A stretch of 64,000 nucleotides of DNA, from positions 496,001 to 560,000 of the forward strand of contig NZ_BBJF01000005.1 in the NCBI RefSeq assembly GCF_000739735.1. The letters run 5' to 3'. A program made the translations under genes and the position numbers. Within the stretch, counting starts at the first letter, position 1. Each line of letters opens with the position of its first letter. This document shows, one piece after another, positions 1 to 8,912 of the stretch. The notes beneath the pieces were generated by a model that saw only the letters and a program-made list of their open reading frames with translations, was not told the DNA's origin and did no database searches. Origin of the DNA: Paraburkholderia ginsengisoli NBRC 100965. GTDB lineage: Bacteria; Pseudomonadota; Gammaproteobacteria; Burkholderiales; Burkholderiaceae.

Positions 1-324
1 CGTTACGCGAGCAAAACGACGATGCCCGCCGGCGAACAACTCGGCGACCTCGCGCGGCATCGCGCGACAATGGCGATCCATCTCGGCGTGCGGCACCTTG
101 CGCGCATCGTGGATGAATTGCGGCCGCATTACGGCGGCGAGTGTCCGATCGCGGTGATCTATCGTGCGAGTTGGCCAGACGAGGAGAAGATCACCGGCAC
201 GCTCGACGATATCGTCGGCAAAGTGCTGTCGAGTTCGATCGAGCGGACCGCGCTGATCCTGGTCGGCGAGGTGCTGGCCGCCGAAGGTTTCGCGGAGTCG
301 ACGTTGTACGCGAAGGGCGGTTGA
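1..324 (+). CDS. cobM: Precorrin-4 C11-methyltransferase, C-terminal part (5' end outside window)
   Basis: The frame is open from base 1 and stops with TGA at 322-324, leaving 107 residues. The visible part contains MPAGEQL, AIHLG and VIYRASWPDEE, which match the C-terminal half of CobM/CbiF, the SAM-dependent methylase that adds the C11 methyl group in the corrin ring pathway. The protein is cytoplasmic and acts after precorrin-3B or cobalt-precorrin-3B ring contraction. The rest of the gene, and probably a cobalamin operon, lies to the left. It is convergent with metE, the B12-independent methionine synthase. The family call is firm; choice between the aerobic and anaerobic subtype is inferred. 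Confidence 0.85.
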   Translation, partial: RYASKTTMPAGEQLGDLARHRATMAIHLGVRHLARIVDELRPHYGGECPIAVIYRASWPDEEKITGTLDDIVGKVLSSSIERTALILVGEVLAAEGFAESTLYAKGG

Positions 325-349
325 GCCGAGCCGAACCGACTGCATGCGA

Positions 350-381
350 GCCTATCCGCGAGCGAGCGTTCGCGGATAGGC
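350..381. terminator. Perfect 12-bp hairpin between cobM and metE
   Basis: Arms at 350-361 and 370-381 pair perfectly (12 bp) around an 8-base loop, in the 78-bp gap between the convergent cobM and metE stop codons. There is no clear T tract on either side, so it may be a bidirectional terminator or an mRNA 3'-end stabiliser. Confidence 0.55.
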
Positions 382-402
382 ATTGCATCAGTGCAAATCG
401 GA

Positions 403-2694
403 TCAGCGGGTCAACTCTGGCTGACGTGCGGCCAGCTTCGCACGCAACGCCTTCGCGGCGCGCACCATATTCGTCAACGCCGCTTCGGTCTCCGGCCAAC
501 CACGCGTCTTCAACCCGCAATCCGGATTGACCCACAGGCGCTCGGCCGGAATCACTTCGCACGCACGCTCCAGCAGCCGCTGCATCGCTTGCGCGCTGGG
601 CACGCGTGGCGAGTGAATGTCGTAGACGCCCGGGCCGATTTCGTTCGGATAGGCGAACGCGCCGAAGCCGTCGAGCAACTCCATCGCCGAGCGCGAGGTT
701 TCGATGGTGATCACGTCCGCGTCCATCGCGGCGATCGACGGCAGAATGTCGTTGAATTCCGAATAGCACATGTGCGTGTGAATCTGCGTCCGGTCGCCGA
801 CGCCGGCCGCCGAAATCCTGAACACGCGCGTCGCCCATTCGAGGTACGCGGCCCAATCGTGCTTGCGCAACGGCAGCCCTTCGCGGAACGCCGGTTCGTC
901 GATCTGGATGACGCGGATGCCGGCCTTCTCCAGATCCATCACTTCGTCGCGGATCGCCAGCGCGAGCTGCAGCGCGGTGGTCGAGCGAGGCTGATCGTTG
1001 CGTACGAACGACCATTGCAGCATCGTCACCGGGCCAGTGAGCATGCCTTTCATCACGCGCGGCGTGAGCGATTGCGCGTAACGGGTCGTGTCGACGGTGA
1101 TCGGTTCGGGGCGGTAGACGTCGCCGTAAATGATCGGCGGCTTCACGCAGCGCGAGCCGTAGCTTTGGACCCAGCCGTTTTCGGTGAATGCGTAGCCCCA
1201 CAACTGCTCGCCGAAATATTCGACCATGTCATTGCGCTCGGCTTCGCCATGCACGAGCACGTCGAGCCCCAACGCTTCCTGCTTGCGCACCGCGAATTCG
1301 ATTTCGGCGCGCATCCGTTGCAGGTAGTCGAGCGCGCGCAACTCGCCGCGTTTGTACGCGGCGCGCGCCTGGCGGATCGACGCCGTTTGCGGGAACGAAC
1401 CGATCGTAGTGGTCGGCAGCAACGGCAGGTCGAGCGTTTCGCGCTGCAAGCGATTGCGTTCGGCAAACGGGCTGTGCCGCTCCGCCATCGCATCGCTCAC
1501 GGCGGCCACGCGTTTTTGCACGAGCGCATTCACGACCGCGCTGGAGTGACGACGCGCTTCGAGTGCGAGATCGGCGGCGGCGAGCTGCGGTTCGGCCGTT
1601 GCCGGGTCGTGCAATGCAAGCGCGAGCGTGCCGACTTCGTCGAGTTTTTCGGTGGCGAACGCGAGCCAGGATTTCAGGTCCGCGTCGAGCTTCTGTTCCG
1701 TGGCGAGCGAGACCGGCACGTGTTGCAACGAGCACGACGGCGCGATCCACAGACGCTCGCCCAGTTCCGCGTGCAGGTCCCGCAACGATTCGACGATCGC
1801 GCGCAGATCGGCGCGCCAGATGTTGCGGCCATCGATCACCCCCGCCGACAACACCGCATGCGCGGGCAAGGCGGCGCGCCACGCGTCGAGCTGTTGCGGC
1901 GCGCGCACGAGATCGACATGCACACCCGCGATGGGCAGCCGGGCCACGCGTTGCGCGTGCTCGGCGGCGCTGTCGAAGTAGGTGGCCAGCAGCACTTTCA
2001 CGTCCGACGTGCCGAGCACGTCATACACCGCGGAGAACGCTTCGAGCCACGGAGCGGGCAGATCGGCGCACAGCGCGGGCTCGTCGAGCTGCACCCATTC
2101 GACGCCACGTTGCTTGAGCTTCTGCAGAATGCGGCTGTAGCGGATCACGAGCTTCGGCAGCAACGACAAACGGTCGAAGCCGGCGACGTGGCTCTTCGAC
2201 AGCCACAGGTAGGTGACCGGCCCGATCAACACCGGCTTGACCGGCACGTTCAGCGCAAGCGCTTCGTCGAGTTCGTCGAACAGCCACTCGACGCCGCCGT
2301 CGAACGACGTTTGCGGTCCGAGTTCGGGGACCAGGTAGTGGTAGTTCGTGTCGAACCACTTGGTCATTTCCATCGCCGGTTGCGCGGCGTTGCCGCGCGC
2401 GAGTTCGTAGTACTGCGCGAGCGATAGCGTCGCCGGATCGAAGCCGAAGCGCGGCGGCAACGCGCCGAGCAGCGCGCTCAACGTGAGCATCGGGTCGTAG
2501 TAGGCGAAGTCGCCGACGCTGATGAAATCCAATCCGGCGTCCTGTTGCAGGCGCCAATGTCGCGTTCGCAATTCGCGCGCGACGCTGCGCAATGCGTGTT
2601 CGTCATTGTCGCCGCGCCAGAACGATTCCTGCGCGAATTTCAGTTCGCGCTGCGCGCCGATGCGCGGAAAGCCGGAGATGTGCGTACGGGCCAT
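403..2694 (-). CDS. metE: Cobalamin-independent methionine synthase MetE
   Basis: A 763-residue 5-methyltetrahydropteroyltriglutamate-homocysteine methyltransferase, catalysing the last step of methionine synthesis without B12. The start at 2694 gives [13 protein letters not shown], the typical MetE N-terminus, and is preceded by GAGAGGA about 8 bases upstream; the open frame continues 40 codons further but without family similarity. The zinc ligands known from E. coli are all present and even keep their numbers: H641 and C643 in [10 protein letters not shown]665 in ITIETS, and C726 in NPDCGLK. Length is close to the usual 750-770. The gene is divergent from metR and shares its control region, so activation by MetR with homocysteine is likely. 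It is convergent with cobM, meaning B12-dependent and B12-independent methionine routes probably coexist. Confidence 0.97.
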   Translation of the reverse strand: MARTHISGFPRIGAQRELKFAQESFWRGDNDEHALRSVARELRTRHWRLQQDAGLDFISVGDFAYYDPMLTLSALLGALPPRFGFDPATLSLAQYYELARGNAAQPAMEMTKWFDTNYHYLVPELGPQTSFDGGVEWLFDELDEALALNVPVKPVLIGPVTYLWLSKSHVAGFDRLSLLPKLVIRYSRILQKLKQRGVEWVQLDEPALCADLPAPWLEAFSAVYDVLGTSDVKVLLATYFDSAAEHAQRVARLPIAGVHVDLVRAPQQLDAWRAALPAHAVLSAGVIDGRNIWRADLRAIVESLRDLHAELGERLWIAPSCSLQHVPVSLATEQKLDADLKSWLAFATEKLDEVGTLALALHDPATAEPQLAAADLALEARRHSSAVVNALVQKRVAAVSDAMAERHSPFAERNRLQRETLDLPLLPTTTIGSFPQTASIRQARAAYKRGELRALDYLQRMRAEIEFAVRKQEALGLDVLVHGEAERNDMVEYFGEQLWGYAFTENGWVQSYGSRCVKPPIIYGDVYRPEPITVDTTRYAQSLTPRVMKGMLTGPVTMLQWSFVRNDQPRSTTALQLALAIRDEVMDLEKAGIRVIQIDEPAFREGLPLRKHDWAAYLEWATRVFRISAAGVGDRTQIHTHMCYSEFNDILPSIAAMDADVITIETSRSAMELLDGFGAFAYPNEIGPGVYDIHSPRVPSAQAMQRLLERACEVIPAERLWVNPDCGLKTRGWPETEAALTNMVRAAKALRAKLAARQPELTR

Positions 2695-2800
2695 GTGAAG
2701 TCCTCTCGTGCGTGATGTACGTGTCGTGCGTCGTGATGAATTGGCGTCCAGTGTGAAAGTCGCGCTATGATTCATCAAGCGACATGTTTTCACCAATGTA

Positions 2801-2813
2801 TGAGCCATATTCA
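2801..2813. promoter_or_regulatory. Probable MetR operator between metE and metR
   Basis: TGAGCCATATTCA matches the known MetR consensus TGAA-N5-TTCA with a single mismatch. It sits in the 154-bp metE-metR intergenic region, 36 bases before the metR start. The second half of the region (2740-2815) is markedly AT-richer, as expected for overlapping divergent promoters. Confidence 0.55.
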
Positions 2814-2848
2814 TATCAAGACAATTTCATCGTGTACGGAGCCTTTGC

Positions 2849-3772
2849 ATGCTTGAGCTTCGGCACCTCCGTTCGCTCATTGCGATCGCCGATTCCGGCA
2901 AGCTGGTCGCCGCCGCCGAACGTGTTCATCTGAGTCAGTCCGCGCTGTCGCATCAGATCCGCGATATCGAGGCGCACTACGACGTGTCGCTGTTCGAACG
3001 CACCCGGCAAGGGCTGCGCTTCACCGCGGCGGGCGAGCGGCTGCTTGCGCTCGGACGCGAGACCATCGCCGCTGTGAGCGCGGCCGAGCGCGATCTGGTG
3101 CGGCTGAAGGGCGACACGCGCGGCGAGTTGCGCATCGTGCTCGAATGCCATACCTGTTTCGACTGGCTGATGCCGGTGATGGACGAGTTCCGTCGACGCT
3201 GGCCCGAGGTTGAGGTGGATCTCGTCGCCGGCTTTCATGCGGACCCACTGCGTTTGCTGAGCGACGCGCGTGCCGACGTGGTGATCGGCTCGAAGCCGGC
3301 CACGCGGCGCAGCCTGCATATCGCGCCGCTGTTCCGGTTCGAGATTCTGGTGGTGATCGCCAACGAGCACCGGCTGCGCAACAAACGCCGCGTGACAGCG
3401 AACGATCTGCGCGAAGAAACGCTGATTACCTATCCGGTGCCTGAGGCGCGCATTGATTTGATCCGCGAGGTGCTGGAGCCGGCCGGCATCAAGCTCGAAC
3501 GGCGCACGGCCGAGCTGACCATCGCGATCATGCAGCTGGTGGCGAGCCGCCGCGGCATCGCGGCGCTGCCGAACTGGGGCGTGAAGAACTACGTCGACCA
3601 CGACTATGTGCAGGCCAAGCGGGTCGACAAGCAGGGCTTGTGGAGCGAGTTGTACGCGGTGGCCGCGAAGGGCTTCGCGAGCCGGCCTTACTTCGACGAT
3701 TTCGTCAGGATCGTGCGCGATACCTGCGCGGCGCAGCTGGATGGGATCGAGTTGCTCGGGGACGAGGGGTAG
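2849..3772 (+). CDS. metR: LysR-type regulator of methionine genes, MetR
   Basis: A 307-residue LysR family protein: winged-helix DNA-binding domain in residues 1-60 (LRSLIAIADSGKLVAAAE then LSQSALSHQIRDIE) and a co-inducer domain in about 90-300. The residues around LECHTCFDWLMPVMDEF and the divergent arrangement with metE are characteristic of MetR, which senses homocysteine. The ATG at 2849 opens directly on the MLELRHLRSL motif, so it is secure. It probably autoregulates from the shared intergenic region. Its stop is only 20 bases from the convergent MFS gene stop. Confidence 0.93.
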   Translation: MLELRHLRSLIAIADSGKLVAAAERVHLSQSALSHQIRDIEAHYDVSLFERTRQGLRFTAAGERLLALGRETIAAVSAAERDLVRLKGDTRGELRIVLECHTCFDWLMPVMDEFRRRWPEVEVDLVAGFHADPLRLLSDARADVVIGSKPATRRSLHIAPLFRFEILVVIANEHRLRNKRRVTANDLREETLITYPVPEARIDLIREVLEPAGIKLERRTAELTIAIMQLVASRRGIAALPNWGVKNYVDHDYVQAKRVDKQGLWSELYAVAAKGFASRPYFDDFVRIVRDTCAAQLDGIELLGDEG

Positions 3773-3787
3773 GGAATCATCGTCCCC
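3758..3787. terminator. Hairpin over the metR stop codon
   Basis: GGGGACGA at 3758-3765 pairs with TCGTCCCC at 3780-3787, enclosing the metR stop. It occupies the whole gap between the convergent metR and MFS genes. No T tract is visible, so terminator function is a guess. Confidence 0.35.
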
Positions 3788-3792
3788 CACGC

Positions 3793-5286
3793 TCAATCCT
3801 CAAGCGGCGACAACGCCTCGATCGGCATCTTCTTCTCCGGCCCGATCTGGATGGCCGGCACGAATGCCAGCAACGCGACCACGAAGATCGCGATCACGAA
3901 GATCGAAACGAACGTCAGATGCAGCGATTGATGCAGTACCAGCCGGATCATGTCGCTATCGACGAGGTTCGCCGCCTGATTCTGCAACAGCGCTTTCAAC
4001 TGCTCCGACGTCACCGCCGTGCCCACCTGCGAGTGACTGAGCCCGAAGTTCAGCACCGCGCCGAACAGCGTCGCGCCCAGCGTGCTGCCGAGATTGCGCG
4101 AAAAGATATTCGACGCGGTGGCGCTGCCGCGCTCGTCCACCTTGACGATTTCCTGAATCAGCACGAGCGAGCTGACGCTCGACGTGCCCATCCCGAAGCC
4201 GATGATCAGCGAGCCGAACGCGGCGATCAGCGGCGACCCGCCGGGCGACAGGAATAGCAGCAGCGCCGCGCCGAGCGGCACGAACGCGCTGCCGCCGAGC
4301 AGAATGCGCCGCAAGCCGAGGCGCTGAAACGATTTCGCCGCGAGCGTGGCGCCCGCGGGCCAGCCGACCATCATCATCGTCAGCGCAAGACCGGCGACCA
4401 CCGGCGAGCGATGCAGCACGCCCTGCACGTACATCGGCAGGAACGTGGTGGCGCCCATCAGGATCATGCCGGACAACAACGTCGAGCCGTTGCACGCGGC
4501 AATCGGGCGGCGGCTCCAGAGCGCGAACGAGATCATCGGTTCGGCCGCGCGGCGCTCCTGCAGTACGAAGAACAGCACGCACAGCACGAACGCGCCGGCC
4601 GCAAGCGATGCGCGGCCGACCTCGTCGTCGCCGGCGAAAGTGAGCGCCATCATCAACGCGGCAATCGCCGCCATGAAGAGCGCCGCGCCGCCGAAATCGA
4701 TCGACGGCCGCGCGTGCCGCTCCGTTTCGCGCAGATAGACGATGAAGCCCGCCGCCGACGCGAGGCCGATCGGCACGTTCATCCAGAAGATCCACGCCCA
4801 CGACATGTTGTGAATGATGAAGCCGCCGACCATCGGCCCGACCACCGCCGAGATCGCCCACACGCTGGCGAGATAACCCTGCACCTTGCCGCGTTCGCGC
4901 GCAGGATAGAGATCGGCGACGATGGTCAGCGTGACCGGCTGGATCGCGCCCGCGCCGACTCCCTGTATCAGACGGAACACGATCATGGCCGGCATCGACC
5001 ATGCGAATCCGGCGAGCACCGAACCGAGCAGGAAGATCGCGATGCCAGCGAGCATCACCGGTTTGCGGCCGTATAGATCGGCGAGCTTGCCGAACACGAC
5101 CGTCATCGCGGTTTGCGTGAGCAGGAACGACGAGAAGACCCAGCTGTACAGATGCAGATCGCCGAGTTGCGAGACGATCTGGGGCATCGCGGTGGAGACG
5201 ATGGTGGCTTCGATGGCGACCATCGCCATGGAGGCCATGACGGCGGCTATGACGGGAGCACGCGACGATTGAGGGCTGCGGGACAT
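3793..5286 (-). CDS. MFS multidrug efflux transporter, DHA2 (14-TM) type
   Basis: A 497-residue integral membrane protein. The start at 5286 gives MSRSPQSSRAPV, directly before the first hydrophobic segment; the frame is open for about 160 further codons upstream but that part has no family character. Visible MFS signatures are the motif A version GKLADLYGRKPVML near residue 65, RLIQGVGAGAIQP (motif B-like), and GPMVGGFIIHNMSWAWIFWMNVPIG (the antiporter-type motif C region and following loop). This pattern, with about 14 membrane segments, is that of drug:H+ antiporters such as the EmrB/QacA group. Substrate cannot be predicted. No membrane-fusion partner or TetR regulator lies next to it, so it is probably a single-component pump. 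Confidence 0.88.
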   Translation of the reverse strand: MSRSPQSSRAPVIAAVMASMAMVAIEATIVSTAMPQIVSQLGDLHLYSWVFSSFLLTQTAMTVVFGKLADLYGRKPVMLAGIAIFLLGSVLAGFAWSMPAMIVFRLIQGVGAGAIQPVTLTIVADLYPARERGKVQGYLASVWAISAVVGPMVGGFIIHNMSWAWIFWMNVPIGLASAAGFIVYLRETERHARPSIDFGGAALFMAAIAALMMALTFAGDDEVGRASLAAGAFVLCVLFFVLQERRAAEPMISFALWSRRPIAACNGSTLLSGMILMGATTFLPMYVQGVLHRSPVVAGLALTMMMVGWPAGATLAAKSFQRLGLRRILLGGSAFVPLGAALLLFLSPGGSPLIAAFGSLIIGFGMGTSSVSSLVLIQEIVKVDERGSATASNIFSRNLGSTLGATLFGAVLNFGLSHSQVGTAVTSEQLKALLQNQAANLVDSDMIRLVLHQSLHLTFVSIFVIAIFVVALLAFVPAIQIGPEKKMPIEALSPLED

Positions 5287-5493
5287 GGAGGCGTTAGTAT
5301 CGGGGTGTTGGGCGCGTCTGACGGCCTTGCAGGAGGCTCGGCCGCGACGCATCGACGGGCCGCACATCGCGGCCGATGTGGAGTATGCACCTTGCGGAGA
5401 ATGCGTGCCCGGCCGGCCGCGGCGCTTAAGGCTCAGCGGCTTGGCACAGGGCTTGCGCGTTCGAAGTTCCCTTTCGACACATGGAGGATCATT

Positions 5494-5754
5494 ATGAGGA
5501 TCGAATTCACCGGACGGCGCGAAGTGGTGGCGGCGGCGCGCGTCGCCTACGAGGCCAATGTGGACGGGGCGGACGTCTGGTGCAGCGTGTCGCTGGATGC
5601 GCTGAACGACCACTTCGGCAACCGCGGCCCATCGGCTCACGACCTCGTGGGCACCTTCGAGGCAAACCGCGCGCGGATTGAAAATGCTACGCGACGTGTG
5701 CTCGAAAAAAACGGCGGTCGCTCCGTTGAACTCGAAACCGGCGATTTCATTTAG
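5494..5754 (+). CDS. DUF1488 family small protein
   Basis: An 86-residue protein starting MRIEFTGRREVV and containing WCSVSLDALNDHFG, the pattern of the DUF1488 family, whose function is unknown. The ATG at 5494 has a good ribosome site (GGAGGA, 5 bases spacing); the open frame extends upstream but without coding character. It is divergent from the MFS pump, 207 bases away. It is followed by a strong GC-rich hairpin. Confidence 0.82.
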   Translation: MRIEFTGRREVVAAARVAYEANVDGADVWCSVSLDALNDHFGNRGPSAHDLVGTFEANRARIENATRRVLEKNGGRSVELETGDFI

Positions 5755-5809
5755 GTTTCGATGAGCTTCCAATCGGGACTGTGCCGCTTGCGCACAGTCC
5801 GATAGTCGA

Positions 5810-5835
5810 GGGCCCGGCGTGCATGCGCCGGGCCC
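5810..5835 (+). terminator. Terminator-like hairpin after the DUF1488 gene
   Basis: GGGCCCGGCG (5810-5819) and CGCCGGGCCC (5826-5835) form a perfect 10-bp stem with a 6-base loop, followed by TGTTGTTGTG. The downstream tract is only moderately U-rich, so termination may be partial. Confidence 0.65.
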
Positions 5836-5943
5836 TGTTGTTGTGTGCGCACAACTTCCGGGTGCGATATCCCGGTTTTGTCTCGCATGCGTTGCCTGTC
5901 AAAACCCCGTCCACGTGCCGCACATTCCACTCGTTGCACGCCG

Positions 5944-5970
5944 ATGACAAATTGTTCCTGATTCTATAAA
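5944..5970 (+). promoter_or_regulatory. Candidate sigma-70 promoter of the porin gene
   Basis: ATGACA (5944-5949) and TATAAA (5965-5970) each match the consensus at five of six positions. The spacer is 15 bases, shorter than ideal. It leads to a roughly 90-base leader before the porin ATG at 6067. Confidence 0.45.
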
Positions 5971-6066
5971 GGACTGCTCCAGGGCCGCCGCATTCGCATT
6001 CGAGGTCCGCGTTTCTATACTCCGCGTCGCTGTTCACCACCACACTCAGCTACGCAGGAGCTTCAC

Positions 6067-7221
6067 GTGAAAAAGATTTCCGTCGCCGTCGCGGCGTTCG
6101 CAGGACTTGCCGCCGCGAGCGCGGCGCATGCGCAAAGTTCGGTCACGCTGTACGGCCTCATCGACGCCGGCATCATGTACACCAACAACGTCGACAAAGG
6201 CGGCTCGCACGGCGCGCTGGTGCAGGCGACGAGCGGCAACATCAACGGCAGCCGCTTCGGCTTGCGCGGCAGCGAGGACCTGGGTGGTGGCCTGCAGGCG
6301 ATCTTCTCGCTCGAAAATGGCTACAACGTGCAGAACGGCAAGCTCGGGCAGAACAACCGGCTGTTCGGGCGGCAGGCTTACGCGGGCCTGAGCAGCAAGC
6401 AGTTCGGTACGCTCACGCTGGGCCGTCAGTACGATTCGCTGGTCGATTTCGTGGCGCCGCTCTCGGGCACGGCGGGCACGTTCGGCGACGCCGGCTTCGC
6501 GCATCCGTTCGACAACGACAACCTGAACCACTCGGTGCGGATCAGCAACGCAGTCAAGTACAGCAGCGTGAACTATGCGGGCCTGAAGTTCGGCGGCCTC
6601 TACGCGTTCTCGAACAACACGGACTTCGCGGTCAATCGCGCGTACAGCGCGGGCGTCAGCTATAGCAATGGCCCCTTCAAGGCGGCCGCGGGCTACCTGC
6701 AGATCAACGGCTCGAACACCACCACGAACACGGCGGGCGCGGTCGATCTCGCCGAGTCGGCGGCGAACGGCACGGGCGGCTTCCGGCTCGGCGCCGACGT
6801 GCAACGCACCGCCGGTGCCGCGCTGAGCTATGGCTTCGGCCCGTTGACAGCCGGCTTCGTCTACACGCATAGCCAGTTCCAGAACACGGCGTCGTTCGGC
6901 GCGACGCATGGGTCGATGCGCTTCGACAACTACGAAGTCAACGGCAAGTACGCGATGACTCCGGCGCTGAGCCTCGCGGCGGCGTACACGTACACCGACG
7001 CGCACGTGAGCGGCACGTCGAGCTTCGGCGCCGATCCGAAATGGAATCAGGTGAATCTGCAGGCCGTGTACGCGCTGTCGCTGCGCACGGACGTGTACGC
7101 CGAAGCGATGTATCAGCACGTCAGCGGCAAGGGCTATACGGCCTTTATCAACACGGCGGGCGGCGCGTCGTCGACCGGTAATCAGGTGGTAGGGACCGTG
7201 GGGCTACGCACGCGCTTTTGA
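6067..7221 (+). CDS. Gram-negative trimeric porin (OmpC/Opc-like)
   Basis: A 384-residue outer-membrane beta-barrel porin that lets small hydrophilic solutes diffuse across the outer membrane. Residues 1-22 are a signal peptide (MKKISVAVAAFAGLAAASAAHA, cleavage before QSSVTLYG). The mature start SSVTLYGLIDAG, the SRFGLRGSEDLGGGLQAIFSLE block and the final GTVGLRTRF ending in aromatic F are hallmarks of betaproteobacterial porins and of recognition by the Bam complex. The ribosome site is GGAG 9 bases before the ATG. Length is typical. It stands alone with its own promoter and probable terminator. Confidence 0.95.
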   Translation: MKKISVAVAAFAGLAAASAAHAQSSVTLYGLIDAGIMYTNNVDKGGSHGALVQATSGNINGSRFGLRGSEDLGGGLQAIFSLENGYNVQNGKLGQNNRLFGRQAYAGLSSKQFGTLTLGRQYDSLVDFVAPLSGTAGTFGDAGFAHPFDNDNLNHSVRISNAVKYSSVNYAGLKFGGLYAFSNNTDFAVNRAYSAGVSYSNGPFKAAAGYLQINGSNTTTNTAGAVDLAESAANGTGGFRLGADVQRTAGAALSYGFGPLTAGFVYTHSQFQNTASFGATHGSMRFDNYEVNGKYAMTPALSLAAAYTYTDAHVSGTSSFGADPKWNQVNLQAVYALSLRTDVYAEAMYQHVSGKGYTAFINTAGGASSTGNQVVGTVGLRTRF

Positions 7222-7229
7222 GCGTGACG

Positions 7230-7268
7230 GTCGCCGGTGTCGGGCGCGCGCGGCGGCGGTCCGGCGAC
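7230..7268 (+). terminator. Hairpin downstream of the first porin
   Basis: GTCGCCGG (7230-7237) pairs with CCGGCGAC (7261-7268), 9 bases after the porin stop, followed by TTCTCC. The loop is 23 bases and itself GC-rich. This is a plausible but weak terminator. Confidence 0.4.
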
Positions 7269-7404
7269 TTCTCCAGATCCAGCAACAATCCCTTCGACCC
7301 GCGGCCGTTATTCTATGGGGACACGGCGCCTATATTGATTCCAGCGGTCGCGCAGATTGACTCGCAGAACCGCGAATCCTCAATTACTGGAGCTTGTTTT
7401 TATC

Positions 7405-7713
7405 ATGAAGTCCTTGATCAAGGCTGTAGTCGTCGTCGCTTCACTTGCCGCTTCGGCCACCGTGTTTGCGCAATCGAATACCCGCATCACGCGCGAACAG
7501 GTGCGCGCGGAACTCGTGCAACTCGCACAGGCCGGCTACCACGTCGGTGACGGCGACCAGGCCCATTACCCCGAAGCAATTCAGGCAGCGGAAGCCCGCA
7601 TTGCCGCGCAAAACAGCAACGTCAGCGCTTACGGTGGCAGCGTCGCAGGATCGTCGCAAAGCGGGCGGCCGGCGGTGTCGTCGGCGGACTGGAATGCGAT
7701 GTATAGCCGTTGA
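7405..7713 (+). CDS. Secreted DUF4148 domain protein
   Basis: A 102-residue exported protein. Residues 1-22 form a signal peptide (MKSLIKAVVVVASLAASATVFA). The mature part carries TREQVRAELVQLAQAGYHVGDGDQAHYPEAIQAAEAR, the core of the DUF4148 domain, which is abundant in Burkholderiaceae and has no assigned function. The ATG at 7405 starts the signal peptide; an upstream in-frame ATG would bury it. A second, very different DUF4148 protein is encoded at 17662. Confidence 0.9.
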   Translation: MKSLIKAVVVVASLAASATVFAQSNTRITREQVRAELVQLAQAGYHVGDGDQAHYPEAIQAAEARIAAQNSNVSAYGGSVAGSSQSGRPAVSSADWNAMYSR

Positions 7714-8182
7714 TCCGACAGCCTCCAGCCGAAGACGCACGATGGACGCGGCGGTTCGAGGTGTCCGGCTGCGTTGCGCTGATGCGCGTTCGCGTGCGAT
7801 GCCGCGCATCAGCACAACGCATCTGGATTCGAGCCGCGCTGTAAGGGACTCTTCCAGCGGGACGCATAGATCGGCTTTGCCGACGTCGGTACAGTAGTCA
7901 TGCACGCACGACTTCCGGTGTGCGAGCGAGAGAGTTGGCCCCGGCTGGAAACGGCCGGGGTTTTTTTATTTGCTGCATTGGCCGGCGCGGATGGGTCATG
8001 ATAAAGGCGTGCCGGCCTGCGTTCTTCTCCGATGTCATGCCGGTCCTGGCCGCGCGTTCACGCATGCCTCGCGCCGTTCGACGCGCGCGGCTACGGTATA
8101 GTCTCGCCAATTGATAACACGCATGCCGCGGCTCGTCCGCGCATGCACTGCGAACGCAGTCCTCGATTGTCTGGAGAACATC
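7714..8182. other. Intergenic region with an isolated terminator
   Basis: 469 bases without a convincing protein gene. The notable element is a strong + strand terminator at 7939-7967, 225 bases after the DUF4148 stop. The last 20 bases hold the ribosome site of the carbonic anhydrase gene. Confidence 0.6.
7939..7967 (+). terminator. Rho-independent terminator
   Basis: CCCCGGC (7939-7945) and GCCGGGG (7954-7960) form a 7-bp GC stem with an 8-base loop, followed immediately by seven T residues (7961-7967). It lies 225 bases downstream of the DUF4148 stop, so it ends either a long 3' UTR or an independent small RNA. Confidence 0.85.
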
Positions 8183-8818
8183 GTGCAGGAAATCATCGAA
8201 GGTTTTATCCGCTTTCAACGCGACGTCTTTCCGCAGCAGATCGCGCTGTTCAAGCGCTTGTCGGCCGCGCAAAGCCCTAGCACGCTTTTCGTGACCTGTT
8301 CCGACAGCCGCGTGGTGCCCGAGCTGCTCACGCAGGTCGAGCCGGGCGCGCTGTTCGTGATCCGCAACGCCGGAAATATCGTGCCGTCTTATGGCCCGGA
8401 GCCGGGCGGGGTTTCGGCCACCGTCGAATACGCGGTGGCGGTGTTGGGCGTGCGCGATATCGTGATCTGCGGCCACTCCAACTGCGGCGCGATGACGGCG
8501 ATCTCGACCTGCATGAACATGGATCATCTGCCCGCGGTGGCGGGCTGGCTGCGTCACGCGGATGCGGCCAAGGCGGTCAACGCGTCGCGCACCTATCACT
8601 CCGATGCGGAACGCCTCGACGCCCTGGTCAAGGACAACGTGATCGCACAACTCGGCAATATTCGCACGCATCCGTCGGTGGCCGTGGGGCTCGCGAACAA
8701 AACGCTGCAGCTGCATGGCTGGATCTTCCAGATCGAATCCGGGGTGATGCTCGCGCTCGATGGGCGTACCGGGGAATTTTTGCCTCTGGTGGATAACCCG
8801 GAAATTTACGCCGTGTGA
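8183..8818 (+). CDS. Beta-class carbonic anhydrase
   Basis: A 211-residue zinc enzyme interconverting CO2 and bicarbonate in the cytoplasm. The zinc and catalytic residues are all visible: C39, D41 and R43 in TCSDSR, then H98 and C101 in CGHSNCGA. The GTG at 8183 was chosen because GGAG precedes it at 8172-8176 and the protein then begins [15 protein letters not shown], the usual N-terminus; an ATG 24 codons upstream would add a non-conserved extension. It is probably monocistronic; the next gene is on the other strand. Confidence 0.93.
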   Translation: MQEIIEGFIRFQRDVFPQQIALFKRLSAAQSPSTLFVTCSDSRVVPELLTQVEPGALFVIRNAGNIVPSYGPEPGGVSATVEYAVAVLGVRDIVICGHSNCGAMTAISTCMNMDHLPAVAGWLRHADAAKAVNASRTYHSDAERLDALVKDNVIAQLGNIRTHPSVAVGLANKTLQLHGWIFQIESGVMLALDGRTGEFLPLVDNPEIYAV

Positions 8819-8912
8819 TGCGGAGTGATGCGGAGAGCGGCGTGTGCTGCGAGCGCGCCGTCGGTTCATTTTGACTAGCAGGCCCGATCGCCGCGGGCGC
8901 CTCCAATTCGCG

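Larger units (their letters stand above)
5755..6066. other. Intergenic region between the DUF1488 gene and a porin gene
   Basis: 312 bases without a gene. It contains a small hairpin (5779-5799, ACTGTGCC/GCGCACAGT type), the strong terminator-like hairpin listed separately, and the candidate porin promoter. Nothing else was seen. Confidence 0.7.

Noticed and set aside
391..2427. Long open frame on the + strand opposite metE
   Set aside because: It mirrors metE exactly, is Arg/His-rich with no domain, and such antisense frames are common in GC-rich coding DNA.
2695..2848. Possible cobalamin or SAM riboswitch before metE
   Set aside because: The 154-base region lacks a B12-box or SAM-type helix pattern and is explained by divergent MetR control.
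5113..5493. Upstream extension of the DUF1488 reading frame
   Set aside because: The extension lies inside the MFS gene and has no similarity; ATG 5494 has a strong ribosome site and family N-terminus.
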